This document shows, in pieces, positions 1 through 13,130 of a stretch of DNA of 64,000 bases (position 1 is the first letter of the stretch; every line of letters starts with the position of its first letter). The DNA is from Epiperipatus broadwayi. Lineage: Eukaryota > Onychophora > Udeonychophora > Euonychophora > Peripatidae. Position numbers and translations under genes: made by a program. The notes below the pieces were generated by a model. That model saw nothing but the letters and a program-made list of their open reading frames with translations, ran no database searches and had not been told where the DNA came from. Location of the stretch: the NCBI GenBank assembly GCA_028023455.1, contig JAQFVV010012981.1:273501-337500 (forward strand), written 5' to 3'.

Positions 1-3000
1 TAATGCATAGAAACAAAAAAAGTCAAAAAGAAAGATATAAAATAAAATGGAAAAAGTCAGAATATTTTAAAAAGAGGTATTGAAAGAAAAAGAAATATTG
101 CAGAAAAAAAGAACAAGGAAGAATGAGAAGAAGAAATACCAGTTTTATTTAAAAATTACAAAAAAAAAATATTTAAAAACCTAAAAAGAAAGATAAATGA
201 ATTACAAACTGCTCTACAATAAACCAAGAGATTGAAATATATTCAATGGATATACAATTAATGAATTTACAATAAATATATTTAAAGCAGAAATTGTAGA
301 AAAATCTAATAGAAGAACAGTATATTGGTAAATTAAAAGTTGATGTGGTGAAATCTGAAATCTATATAGAAGATGCCAAAGTGGTAAAAAAAAAAGTGAT
401 CTATTGAAATTCTCTATAGATAACTTGAAATTCATATACTGTGCTAGGACAGTATTATTAATATATCCTAAATGGAAGTTAGTTATATACATTAAATATT
501 GGAGAATGAAGATCTAAAATGAAATTTTGTATTGACTCAGTCACAAAATATATGGAAGTAATATTTCAATTTTTACTATGTGTTGCTTAAGATAAGATAA
601 ATGGATAAAACATAATTTTGGTAAGGCTTATGATATATGAAGTAATAAGTTATTAAACTAATGTATAACTGTTCAAATGATCAACTTTTTATACAATGAT
701 TTTTATATACAGAAATATAAAGTTTAAATAGAAAGTGTATGACTAATTTATATATAAGCTTTAACCCATGAAAAAAAAATAGAATATTAAATACTACAGA
801 TAATTAAAATTGGAAAGTTTATCAGAATTATATTTATCTAATTTAAATACTCATTCATTCCAGGTAACATTCTCTGAATGTTCTCCATATAATCATTGCA
901 AATTTGATATAAACATTTTCTTAAATGATACTTAATGATGGAACATCATTTGAAATCTTATGTATAGAATAATATGAATTATATGAAGATAAACACATAC
1001 AAAAAATATAAATAAAATCTTGGATGAAATGCTAAAATTTGATGTTGATGATATTACAAATGATTTACGCCAGTTTAATATTTTTAAGTTCTTATTCGAA
1101 AGTGAAGACAAAATGTTACTGGATATAATTTAAATGGAAAAAAATCCATTTATTGAGGATATAAGTTTATATTTTCTTGTTTATACTCACTGACGAATTT
1201 ATACTAAAATTATAAATCTACTGGACGTTTTATTTCTGATCATGAAAAAAATATGTTTTACTTTAGAAAGGATTATTTCCTGCCCTGAAATAGAAATACT
1301 TAGACAGACATTTTCAGTCCTGAAATGAAAAGATTTAGAAAAACTGCTTTGAATTGGAATTATTTAGTTAAGATGGATGTAAAAAAGGATGGATTTGAGA
1401 ACCCTCCCCCATCTTGTACTCAGCTCAAAGAAACAACAAGCTCAATTAAATAATATCTGCCTGTTTAATCTAACAGTTTAAAACAAAGCTTTTCCGGAAA
1501 AAAATATCATTAGTTAAAATTGAATTTTTATTGAAAAAACAAAAAAATAAAACAAAGAAGAGAAATTATGGTGTAATCATTCTCATTATTAAAAAAAAAA
1601 AAAAATCAAAAAATATAAAATGAAAAAAAAAAAGAAATTTAATAATAATTTGGATGATGAACAAGCATACATATTCAATTAAATGCACAAAGTAATAGAG
1701 TGATATATATATAAGAAATGGCAAATATAAAGTTGATCTATATAGTGTAAATTCATGAATTTTTGTATTTATTTTGATTAGAAAATGAACTAAGCTTATC
1801 AATTTTCAATGATATATTTGACTAAAATTATTATTATTAATGTTGTTTCGTTTTTCTTTTATCTTTAAGTAATTAGAATTTTGTGATTGCTAGTCTAAAG
1901 ATTAATTATATTTAATTATTTAATTAATTAACCTGGTGGTTTTTAGATTTAATGTAAAATGTTTATATAAAGAAAAACAAGCACTTACTTCTTTTTGTAG
2001 AAACACTGAATGTGTGTGTCAGTTGATAGTTAAAGTGCAATATAGATTTGAAAAACAAAAGAGCCAACAATCATTCTGCAATAGATTCATGCTTATGTAT
2101 GTTGCAGATTGACAGATCTGAAACCATAGATATTGAAAACAATTTTCTTAAAAACAAATGGGAAAAAAACATCTATTGGAATAATTGTAAATATGCCATC
2201 TTAATAGATCACTATTTACCATATCTACCAAAATAGGCATCAACTAGACCAACTTTTGTACAGATATCTGTTTGGTTAAGATTTTTTTTATCAATATATA
2301 AAAAAATATTACATTATCTCTGAGAGTCATACAATAGTGAGGATAATTGTAACTAGCTATACGATTTTTAAAAAAATATTTGGATTAAGAATATAATTTA
2401 TATAAAATTCAGTACTATGTAAATAATTATTAAGATTTTTGTTTTTGATTATTATTTTACAAAATGATTTAATTATTCTATATTTTGATAAGGAATATTT
2501 TACTAATTTTTTAAAATGTTAATATAAAACGATTAAAGTTATTTTATGAAGATTGAAATTTATATCATATATTTATCAGAGTTTTAATTTAAATTTTATA
2601 TATATCTGCGGTTTAATGATTTTATATTATAAATAGTCAACTTATATACAATTTATTAGTATCCTTCTTTTTGTTAATTATATTTTTTTTTACTTTATAA
2701 CATAATTATTATTGTTACTCTCAATGCTTGGATGTCTTGATTACAACTGCGATCACTCTCACCATCCATTTTTATGTTAAATTAATTATTGGATATTGTA
2801 AAAGATGAATGTCATTACATTTAACAAGAAGTTTAGAAGGTTTAAGCAAGTAAGTAAGATCTTCTACTACATCTTTTTTAAATTAAAAATTAATGCAAAT
2901 AAACTCAAGAATATATATGGGCACATTAATTTCTTAATATACATTGAGATAATTAGAAAAAAGTTATAGAACTATGTAATATCATGTAATTACTGTCACT

Positions 3001-3142
3001 ATTCCCTTTAATAAAATTTATTTTTGCATCACAATATTAAAATCTACACCTAAATTTTAAAGAACTCTTTACAACAACACACACATATATATACATCAAA
3101 CTACGGTATAATTTTTAAATAATTTTTTTTGATAATTTTACA

Positions 3143-3207
<65 letters not shown>

Positions 3208-6130
3208 GCCATTACAATTTAGTCACTAGATAAATTTATAGTAATGTGCATGTAGAAAAGGTAAACCAAAAATCATCATCACAATTTTATATAACCATAA
3301 AAGAAGCTGTAGGGCATCCAAGTTCAAACCCTTCCAGATCAAAATTTCAAAAGCTTTAAACAGAAAGAGAGTGGGACAACAATTATATGCTTTACTTGTT
3401 TGTGTGTTGATAGAAAGGTAATACACACATTTAAACTATTTAATATTTAAATTTTCTGTTAAAAAGCAAAGTTATAATGCATACATATAGGCAATGTATG
3501 TGTAAATTATTTAATTGTTTTATATTTCAAATATTCAACATTTTAACTTTCTCTAAAACTAAGCTATGCTTGATCAATTCTAACATTTTATTCTATACTT
3601 TTATTTTGCTTTTCTTTAATTATAAGTGGGATTTAAAAGTTACAGACTTAATTAAATAATTGGGTTATAATTACTAAGCTAGCAATCATATTATTTAGGG
3701 TTAGTTTATGAATGATTTGAAAGAATGAAGGATGTGTGTACATTACATACAGAAATTTACATTTACTAAATATTGAAAGAAAAGGAAGTATTAAATCTGT
3801 CAAATTATTTTTTTTTGTACAATTGTTTGTTAAAAGAGGAAATCTGTTTAATCAGATATCAATCTTTGTAGCAATTTTTTTTTTGTAAATAATTGTTTTT
3901 CACTTTGGAAGCTTATAATGGGTCAGAACTCTAATTTTGAAATTGTCTTATCTCAAGATCTAAAGAAGGAAGCTCAAAGATTTGAAATGTTACCTGGATG
4001 TTAAAAAAAAAAAGAAAAGAAAGGAAATAAGAATTGAGTCTATTTTTTTTTAAACAAAAGTGTCTGGAAAAAGGATTAAACTTTTCAGTTGAAAAATACT
4101 TTAGTTGAAAATAAATTAGAGATCTAATTAAAACAAATTTGTCCAAAAATAGCAAGTGATGCTATCTCTGATTGGTTAAGTTAGCTAAAAATTGGATATA
4201 AAAAGCTGTCTTGAATTATTATTATGCTTATTATTGTTTATGATTCAGATGATTAAACTATCCAATTGAATGCTGAAAATATAAGAGATGTCTGGCTAGA
4301 AAAAATATATGTATGTCCCATCGGTTCCAAACCATCTGGGGAAGCTGCACATCACATAGGAAAGAAAAGATGTGTCTAAAATAATATTCTACACCTTTCA
4401 ACTGACCAGAGAAATAAGATGTTTTTAATAGAAGGAAGAAAGCATTCACTTGCATTCAAAGAAGATGAATTAATCTACTGATAAATATTAATCATCAAGT
4501 CCAATTAATTGTTACAACAACTGATTTTAAACTCAAGAAAATTTACAAATGGGAAAACAACTGCTGTATTTCATCCACATGCTTGACAGGAAGAGAAGAA
4601 AAATTAATATAATGATTTCCAAATTGTCCACTAAAGCAAATAACCTCAATAGAGTCATCATAATCAAATAGTTATACACCTCAAGAAAGAGTTTGTTCCC
4701 ACATAAAACGGAAATAGTAGCTGCAGAAATATAGACATTATACAAGACAAGTTTGAACCCTTGGAAATTCGCCACAAACAAAAGATCGGTAATATGACTT
4801 TTTATATCTATTTTCTTTATGATATCAGTCTTAATAAACATTTTAGCAATAAAGTGGTATATTTTATTTAAAGAACTTTTAAAGACTATTCAGATCAATT
4901 AAAAACAAGAATGTCTTACTAATAATAACTTTGAGCTTCATAAATTATCTTGAATGTATGAAAATTATTTGTTTATTAATTTTACAGTTATGAAAAATAT
5001 TAATGTGTAAAACAATTTTTTTTATGGTATTATGATTTTAGTTTTAACTAATATATTATTATTTTGGTTTTAAATAATATTTTGTTATCATGGGATAAAA
5101 CACGCACATACATAATGATATTTTTATATGTGTATAATTGCGACTGAATGTGAAATAAGGAGTAGTATTAGAATATTAGATTATTTTGTTTCAAGTTAAG
5201 TATAGATTTCAGCACTTGGAAGGGAGGGGGAGATAATGATTTAAAACTCTTTTCTAAAACTTGCTCTTTCAATTCTACTAACATTTTTTTTTTACATTCT
5301 ATTTACATGTTGGATTTTTAAAGTATGTGTGCTAATGAGCAGATAATATTTTTTTTTTCTTGAAATACTTTTCTCATGGAGTGAAAATCATGGTCAATGT
5401 GACGTCCAACTTAATACAAAATACATTTGAAGGGAAAGGGGGAAGAACTTAAAATTAATCTGAGGATTGTTATATAACCAATTATTATTATTATTATTCA
5501 TGTCAATTTTCATATTTATCTAGAAATTTTTATGTATATGTTAGAAATGTAGTAATAAATATTAGTTTGTTTTATTAAACGAGGCGTATATATTTCATTA
5601 AGTGTAGTCTTGGTTAAGTGTGATTATTCATCATCATCAATGGTTGAATATTAGTTATTTAAGATATAAGTAAATATGCTAAAATTAAGCAATAATTAGG
5701 AATTTCTTTATAAAATTTAGTTTTATGTTTAGGCTTAGTCCTAGAGCTGTAGTTGAAACCCTTGTCATTATTGTTATTATTATCATCATCATCATCGTCA
5801 TCAACATTTTAATTAATGAGCTGTTTAACTGTTTAAAGGCCATAAATAAATATTGATTTTCTAATATTTAGTGATATCTTAGTATTATTATAACCACATC
5901 CCGTCATCTATTTCATGCAAGGATGAGTGAATTGCCATCCTAAATTAGTTATATATAATCTGAGCTAGTAAACTTACAAAACTATTGAAAGACATTTGTT
6001 ATGCTAAGATCTGAGAAATGATTTATGTCTAATATACTCCACTTTGGTTTAAAGATGTTTTACTTTTACCTAAATATTAGTGCTTATAGTGATATGGCTC
6101 AAAAAGCAAAATCTTCCATTTTATTATAAA
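1..6130. other. AT-rich non-coding stretch, no gene recognised
   Basis: No recognisable exon, RNA gene or element was found. Open frames here are short, rich in Phe, Ile, Tyr and Asn, and look like chance frames in AT-rich DNA. The part at about 4,100-4,850 has more balanced composition and a 102-codon frame on the - strand (4,533-4,841) with hydrophobic runs; it matched no family I know. A tRNA B-box-like match on the - strand at about 3,319-3,333 lacks a convincing A box. Confidence 0.6.
3143..3204. repeat. (AT)n microsatellite
   Basis: About 60 bp of uninterrupted TA dinucleotides. Such tracts recur through the window and often sit at the edges of degraded elements. Confidence 0.98.
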
Positions 6131-6138
6131 TAAAGTAC

Positions 6139-6230
6139 CAAGAAGGGATTCAAACCCGGTACATGTGAAAGGTTATCAGATATAACCGTGTCTAGATTCA
6201 GATAATCTAGTGGTGCCCTGCTAGACCATA
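6139..6230 (-). mobile_element. tRNA-derived SINE fragment (type A)
   Basis: On the - strand the sequence GGGTTTGAATCCC (6,145-6,157) fits a Pol III B box, and a tRNA-like 5' part beginning near 6,229 precedes it at tRNA-like spacing. Two small hairpins lie between them, one around CTAGATT...AATCTAG and one around GGTTATC...ATAACC, resembling inner tRNA arms. It is followed by AT-rich sequence with no mature 3' end or CCA, so a SINE head is likelier than a tRNA gene. The family is not identified. Confidence 0.5.
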
Positions 6231-6467
6231 TTCACTTAGTATTTGTTTAAACATGCACTTAACATCAAACCAAGAAATGAAAGTGGATAAGATTACTGTC
6301 TGTATACCTGAGCTATATTTTATTGAATTACTAGTGTACTCACTTCACGTGATTTCCATAATACTTGTTATTAATACTTGTTATTAACAATTTGCTTATA
6401 ATTCTTGATAGTGTTATATTTTGAACCTTTACTTAGTTATTTCTATATGGACTTCATTAATTATGTT

Positions 6468-6468
<1 letters not shown>

Positions 6469-6510
<42 letters not shown>

Positions 6511-6541
6511 TAATTAATATATATATATATATATATATATA
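6469..6541. repeat. Paired (AT)n tracts
   Basis: Two TA-dinucleotide runs separated by a short TTATTAATTAA spacer. The block can fold back on itself. Confidence 0.95.
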
Positions 6542-6544
6542 TTA

Positions 6545-7365
6545 AACAATAAACCAATTAATTGTTGTAAATTAAACAATTTGATAGTTATTATCAAACT
6601 ATTTGAATTATGAATTTTTGTTACTATCTATAATTCTCATTAGAAATACAAATACTCTTGAAAAATATTCCGTTTATTAATTATAAAAAAATTATTTACT
6701 AAAACTTATTTATTAAATATGAAAAAATAAATTACCTATAAAAATGTAAAAATGCATAAATTAATAATAACAATCAATAAAATAAAACAGAATATAAATG
6801 TATAATGTAAATTAGTTGATGATATAAATGTTGTTCAAAATTAATATACACACATATATTAATGATATATATATATATATATATGTATATTTGAATATAA
6901 TTATTATAATCAACATTTTCAACATATAAAATAAAGTCATAATTATAATATGTAATTATGCTATACACACATATGCACAAACAACAATAAGTAGTTGTAT
7001 AGTATAATTGTAAATAGTATTTTAAGATTTTATTTTCTATGTTGGAAATGTTGTTTATAATAATGATAATCAAAAATACCTATAAGTAATTTATTTGTGC
7101 ATATATATTATATTTTTATTACATTCATATTAACATTCAATTAGTAACATATAGATTTATATTTTGTTTTATTTAACTAGTTGTTTATACTGTTGTATTT
7201 TTATATTTAAATAATATTACTTATTATATAAATGTTAGTTTAAATTTTAACAATAGAAGTCTCTATAATATTAAAAATTAAAATTTTTAATGACAATTAA
7301 TTGGAAAATAGTACTAAATTATAGTTCAAATGATTTTCTAATAACTATCAAACTGAATGAATTTA

Positions 7366-7368
<3 letters not shown>
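6545..7368. other. AT-rich non-coding stretch
   Basis: Very AT-rich; the 99-codon frame on the - strand (6,774-7,073) consists largely of Tyr and Ile from AT dinucleotides and is not credible as a gene. Nothing else recognised. Confidence 0.7.

Positions 7369-7433
<65 letters not shown>
7369..7433. repeat. (AT)n microsatellite
   Basis: About 64 bp of TA dinucleotides directly adjoining the 3' side of the SINE copy on the - strand. It may have grown from the SINE tail. Confidence 0.97.
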
Positions 7434-7436
<3 letters not shown>

Positions 7437-7530
7437 TGTGTCATAGCATCGGCCAAGAAGTGAACCCACTAATCAGGGACAACTGGTTGTAAGGCAGCTA
7501 TGCTGACCACTCGATCACCAACACTTGACA
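7434..7530 (-). mobile_element. tRNA-derived SINE (type B)
   Basis: Read on the - strand this begins with GGTGATCGAGTGGTCAGCA, a tRNA-like 5' part containing an A-box-like GTGGTC, and continues to GTGGGTTCACTTC in the B-box position. It ends with a GATGCTATGACA motif. The SINE at 53.82 kb (+) has the same order: tRNA-like head, GGGTTCCCCTCC, then GATGCTATGACA. The shared downstream motif, outside any tRNA, shows that both are copies of one SINE family. The (AT)n tract follows directly at its 3' end. Confidence 0.65.
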
Positions 7531-7976
7531 ACAAAAATATTTTATTTGAACTATATTCATGAGTACTAAACTACAGTTTTTCTTTTTATAGAAATAAAAA
7601 TAGTGATAATATTTATGAAAGAAATTTCATGAAGGAATTAAATATACTATTATTATAGCGTCATATAAAAATAAATGCTTATTTACTTATTATAACATAT
7701 GTAAATTTGATTATTACTGACACAATTAATTAAAAGTGAAGTTTTCGATTTAGTGAGAGAGTTAGAAAGATGCCTGCATTTTTTTTAAATTTTTAATTAT
7801 TAATAAAGTGAGTAGTGAAAAATTTTATTTAAATTTATAGTTGTATTTATTAATTTTTAATTCTGCATATAATTAAGTCACATCTTTTATAGTTTTTTTT
7901 AAAAAAATATAATTTATTTTTTAAAATTGATTTAAATTTATTTTATCTTAAAATAAATAATAGAATCTTAATAGAG

Positions 7977-8711
7977 TTAACTCTTTGCCCGCCTCTTACG
8001 AGGCTCCTCGTCGACATCTGACATCACTCTAACTCAGCCAGTTTTTATACAAAAATATTCGTTAAACACGTATTGAATTCGTTTTTAAAAGTTCTGTAAG
8101 ATGGTGCCATCTTCCGATTTATTTTACAAGTAAAAAATAGAAAAAAAACGCATTTAAACCTAAACAAAGAAGGAACATTATTTGTGATTGGTGATTGGTT
8201 CTTAGCATGCTCTCAGCCGAAAAAGACATTCTGATTGGCTGGAAAGAACAAAGAAACTGCCTGATCAAAGAAAATAAAGAAAAACACTGAGATTTTCATT
8301 TTGAATACGATTTAAATCATTATAAAAGAATATTTTGAGAAATTAAAATTATTTTCAGACTGAATAATAAAAAAACAAAATTATTTTCGAAAAATATTGA
8401 AGATTTAAGTAAAAATATTGAAGATGTAGTAAAAAGAAATATTTACTTTTCTATAACGTAAAAGTCGATCTTTTTGTTTATATTATAGCTTTTATGTTGC
8501 CGATATTGAATATTTTTGAAAGAACTTTCGTTCTCTTCATAACCTGAAAAATTAATAATATACTTTTTATAAACGTATCTGAGTTGAATTTAATATTATA
8601 GGCGAATATGTTTTAACAATAGGCTTTGTCTTCAGTTTGTGAGTTGGCCAATTAAAAGATTTGATTTTTATCTGATACAACCAATAATAAAATTAGTGGT
8701 TAAAAGGTTAA
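7977..8711. mobile_element. Candidate non-autonomous piggyBac-like element
   Basis: The left edge reads TTAACTCTTTGCCCGCC, resembling piggyBac-type ends inserted at TTAA, followed by a short ACGAGG/CCTCGT hairpin. Composition inside (8,000-8,300) is less AT-rich than the surroundings. A second TTAA at 8,708-8,711 is preceded by sequence that only weakly mirrors the left end. No transposase frame is present. The call rests on the left end alone; the right boundary is a guess. Confidence 0.28.
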
Positions 8712-11700
8712 ATTACTTTTAAATTAAAAAATATATAAATATTTTGGTATATTTATGAACAACAAAATATTGTATTTTACTTTATTACATTTAAAATTAA
8801 AGGTGCTTTTGCAAGTGAAGAATTTAATACAACTATATAAATGAAATACTCAATATTCAATAATTTCTAAATCAATTGTAAGTCAATTAAAAGTAAAAAA
8901 AAAAACTTTTGCATCAATGGAATAGAACTATTATGTTCAATAAACCATTTAGATGTTCTTATCCAAAGCAATTATTAGAATTAATATGTTGTCATTAAAC
9001 AATTTCATTCAGTTTAAAAAATAATTTAAAATCCAATAATTAGTTAATATCAAATATTCTCGTGAGTTTTCTTGTTAAGACAAATAAAAATTGTATATAA
9101 ATAACAATGAATGTTTTATTCTTTGTGATACTATCTACTTATATTTATAAAAATTAATAGATAGTTTTTTTGTTAATTATTGAAATAAAAGTTGATACGT
9201 GCAGACTAATAAAATCTGTATATATTGATTATAATTGCATGCATAGTTGGGGGTGCTAAAAAAAACAGACAAATAAACTAAAACTATATGAAAGGAATTT
9301 TTTTTGAGACTATTAATCCAAACATACAAGACATATATATTAAGCGATTTTTTTTGAAAATTTTATAAAAATATGTGCATGGAACATTAGAGTTAAAAAA
9401 AAAAACATTTGATGAAATTTTTTAAAAAAAGAAGAAAATAATACTTATATAGAATACTGTCAAAGATCGTGGAAGATATTTAAAAAAAAAGTTGTGAACA
9501 ATTTGTTTTTCGGAAATAACATCAGTCATAGTTAATGAATTTAAATTATCATCTACACAATTTTTTTCTCAAAAATAGTTCATAACTTTCAATATATATA
9601 AAGGAATGCACCAAACTTCTTTTTAAATCTTGTTTTTTATATAACTATTGTAAAAATATAATGTAGGGTTTAAGTTGTCCTTGAAAAAGACTATATTATA
9701 AAATAGTGGAAATGGTGTATAGTTATAGTTTTCTAATAGACATACAAAAACGATTTAAAAAGAAGAAAATTAGTATATATATATATATATTCATAATTAA
9801 TGATTTAGTTTCAAAAGCAATATATATTTCGATAAATAATTCAGTGATTATGTTCATTTGTTTCTATTAAAACATATAAAGGAAAAATATAATTATGTAT
9901 AAAAAAGGAACAATAAAAATATTAAGTTGCACAACAATATGATAGATAAAATTATATATAAAAAGATTTAGAATTAAAAAAGCAATGTTTAAAAAGATCT
10001 CACTTAACTATACATAAAGAATTATTATTTATTACCTGTGTAAGGGTAGTCAAATTATGGAACTGTATGTACATAATGCTAATAGTGCAGTTAATTTTTT
10101 TTTTAAAAAATAAAAATTCTAACATAATAAAAAAAAGAAATATATATATATATATCTAATGCATTCTGTGTTACATATTGCAATCAATAGTTAATACTTT
10201 TTTAAACAATACTGTAATATGCATATCTAAAGCAACAACATTTTATATACAAATATACTTGCTGTAGCATTTTTGGCCATTAGATATTACATTTTATTGA
10301 GCAGGGTAGCCATTTTCTTTAAAATGTCTTAGAAAATTTTCAAATAGTGCAGTAATTGTGATGATAGAGATATGACCTATTTACATAAATATTAAAGTAT
10401 AAATCTTCTTTAATTTATTTGTATTGCATTTTCATCATACAAAATTTATTATTAACTGCATGATGCATAAATCATGGTTACTTTTTAAATTCAAAAATAA
10501 ATTTATGAATAGTTTCAATTTGACTGATATTAACATTCATAAAAATTTTAATCCAAAATTGATTGACTGAATATTTTAATTAACATTTCCATTGTATGTA
10601 ATTTAAAATTAAATATTAATAGTATATGATTAAAATTTATTTTTAGTTTTATGCTCAATGAAATGTTTTTTTCATATTTTTATAAATGTGCAACAATGTG
10701 TGCCATTCTAAAACAAAATGCAAGATGTTTTAAAATCAAACAATTAGTTTGTTTTTAATTTAGATTTAATATTTTTTGATCATCTAAAGTTGATTGTAAA
10801 TTTTATAATCCTTGAACTCATTTTTTTTTTCAAAATAACACTTAAGATTACTAAATTATAATACAATGATTGTAATCTTTACTATAGAAAAATTACATGT
10901 TAATAAGAATTTTTATCCATAAAAGTTGAGTAAATACCATGTACAGTTTTTAAACTCATATAAACATTTTAAAATTTAATAATGTAATTAATATATGTGG
11001 TTGTTATACATCATTAAAATATAATTTTTATTATTTATTATACTGATTGAAAAACTTTTAATTTTTATTTTGTAGCCATTAATAATGAAAATATTTACTT
11101 AGGATATGTGATTAATGAAGTATTAATTGTCTTTCAAGATTCTGGATGGAAAATTAAATAAAATACATTACTATACATTCATTAATGATATTTTAAGTTT
11201 ATAATTAAAATATTGTATACACAAAAGTGATATTGTGTATTGTATTGTGTATGATGACTAAACTCTATACTATACAATTTCAGCGATATATGTCATTATT
11301 TTGCTTTTAGTAACTACTCTATGAAATCATCAGTCTTACAAAATGGTCATCAAATAAATTTTGCTTTTTTTTAAAGATTGTTATAAATGAATAATCAATT
11401 GTAAATCAAAATAGTGGAGACAAATTGATGAAGATCATCTATTGTGATCCTAATATAAAAGTCCAGCATTAAGTGGGATATAGTTGTATTAAAAATCCTG
11501 AGAAATTAGATAGTACTTAGTAAAATCAGATCTTTAAATTTACTCAGCTTGCATTTTATATTTTTATTCAGACTATCAGGTTTTTTTTCTTTCTCCATTT
11601 ATTAGGAGAATAAAAGAGTTTCAAACAAAAAACAAAAACATTTTATTGCCCTAGCATTCTAAGATTAATTTCAATACCTTCTTAAGCAATGCCGATTTAT

Positions 11701-12730
11701 TGAAATGAATATCACAAAGTATATATTTAATATTTTTTCAAGTACAATTTTATGATATTTACAAACAAGTAAAATATAATATTTTGTCATTTTTTTTTCA
11801 AATACAAGTACTTACAATACGAAGTGCTGTTACTTTTTCTAAGGAGATTGAATGGAATTTGAATAAGCACATTTAAAATGTGTGCAGTCACACAAATAAC
11901 TTTTACTTTTGTTTCATTGACCATTGTTTTTTTAGAAATAAAAGGTGTTGTCAGGTGGGTGATTATTTTTTCATGCAGTAAATGGCTGTTGTGCATTGAT
12001 TTGTATGTTAGTATTGTATGTATAGAAATTAATGAATTTATTTTTCAAGCATGATTTAAATATATTCTGTTTACCTTTATTTTATTATTTTTTTTTATTT
12101 ATAGATTATCGAAGATTTTGGAAGATAAAATTTTCACCAGTGAAATATGTAAACATACATACATCTTGGATCCCACTTATGTAGGATACCACAATATATA
12201 TTAAATCACAAGTGCATATAGGGAATTGGTTATTACATGTAAATTATATCACCTTAGTCAATGCTTAACATTAACTGATACAATATTAGTAATCTGTCAT
12301 CAAAATAATACACAGATAATAAATGAAAAATTTCCAGTCAATATCAGAGTGATGCTTTGATAACATTTTGCTGATATTCTATTGGTCTATGGTAAAATTT
12401 GATTAGGAGTAATGTGATACAAATATATTTATATAAAGTGTATATCTAAAAAAAACCGATTTATTCTCAATGCTATTTTTCTTGCAATTTTAATAGTTAT
12501 GGTCTCTTTTTGTGCAATGTTACATGTGCATGTTACATGCTTCCTGAATACTTTAGGTAAAACATTTTAATTATTTTTGAAGTAAATTATATACAAGTTC
12601 TTTATTATTAGAAAATTTTTGATTGTGCAGTAAATTTTAAATGGGCTAAGACAAAAGAATACAGCTATAATATGAGTATGAAATAAATTTGAACTTCATT
12701 GTTGTTCAAAAATAGAGCATCCTATATTGT
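8712..12730. other. AT-rich non-coding stretch
   Basis: No gene or element recognised. It holds short (AT)n runs, for example near 9,778 and 10,140, and homopolymer A/T runs. The frame at 11,787-11,996 (-) has no recognisable domain. Confidence 0.6.
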
Positions 12731-12739
12731 TAAACTTTT

Positions 12740-13130
12740 TATTCTTCAGTATTTTCTAGCTGCAAAGATTATCTTCATCTAAAAGTCTCTCATACTTTTT
12801 TTATAGCTCTTTATTCATAACATCTGTCTCTGATAGACAATTTATTTTCTTGCTATTCATTGGGTCTTCTTTATCATTTTTTTGATCTTCCTCCATTTTC
12901 TTCTTCTCTATTCAATATTAAACTCTAAAATTATGTTCCTATTTATTCTTATAATGTTACCAAACTACCATAACTACTTTCTTCAATGATTATTTTCAAT
13001 TTTTTCATTCTAACTATTTCATCCCCATCTCTTGACCTTCATCAGTAATCTATTTCTGTTGCCACTAATCTCTGTTCACTTTTCTTTATAGTTGACCATA
13101 TTTCTATTTTATATAATAATCTACTCTGAA
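12740..13130 (-). mobile_element. LINE relic: C-terminal end of an RT polyprotein
   Basis: On the - strand, near 13,105-13,046, the readable frame gives EIWSTIKKSEQRLVATEIDY, matching the post-RT signature 'sEtWtl-kkde-rllateMdy' common at the C-terminus of several animal LINE groups. Further along, after frame changes, FGNIIRINRN followed by RRRK matches the usual 'wfGHv-Rm---r' and 'GRRRrGRPkkrW' blocks in the right order and spacing. Stops and frameshifts interrupt all parts. Only the last ~130 codons survive; no RT catalytic core, endonuclease or 3' tail was found. The family is consistent with LINEs whose polyprotein ends in this Arg-rich block, but the clade is not certain. Confidence 0.72.

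Noticed and set aside
3319-3333. B-box-like GGGTTTGAACTTGG on the - strand
   Set aside because: No A box at the right distance; too little to call a SINE.
4533-4841. 102-codon hydrophobic frame on the - strand
   Set aside because: No recognisable family and no splice context or upstream support; kept only as an unassigned stretch.
6774-7073. 99-codon frame on the - strand
   Set aside because: Composed mainly of Tyr/Ile from AT dinucleotides; no domain, and a chance frame is the simplest reading.
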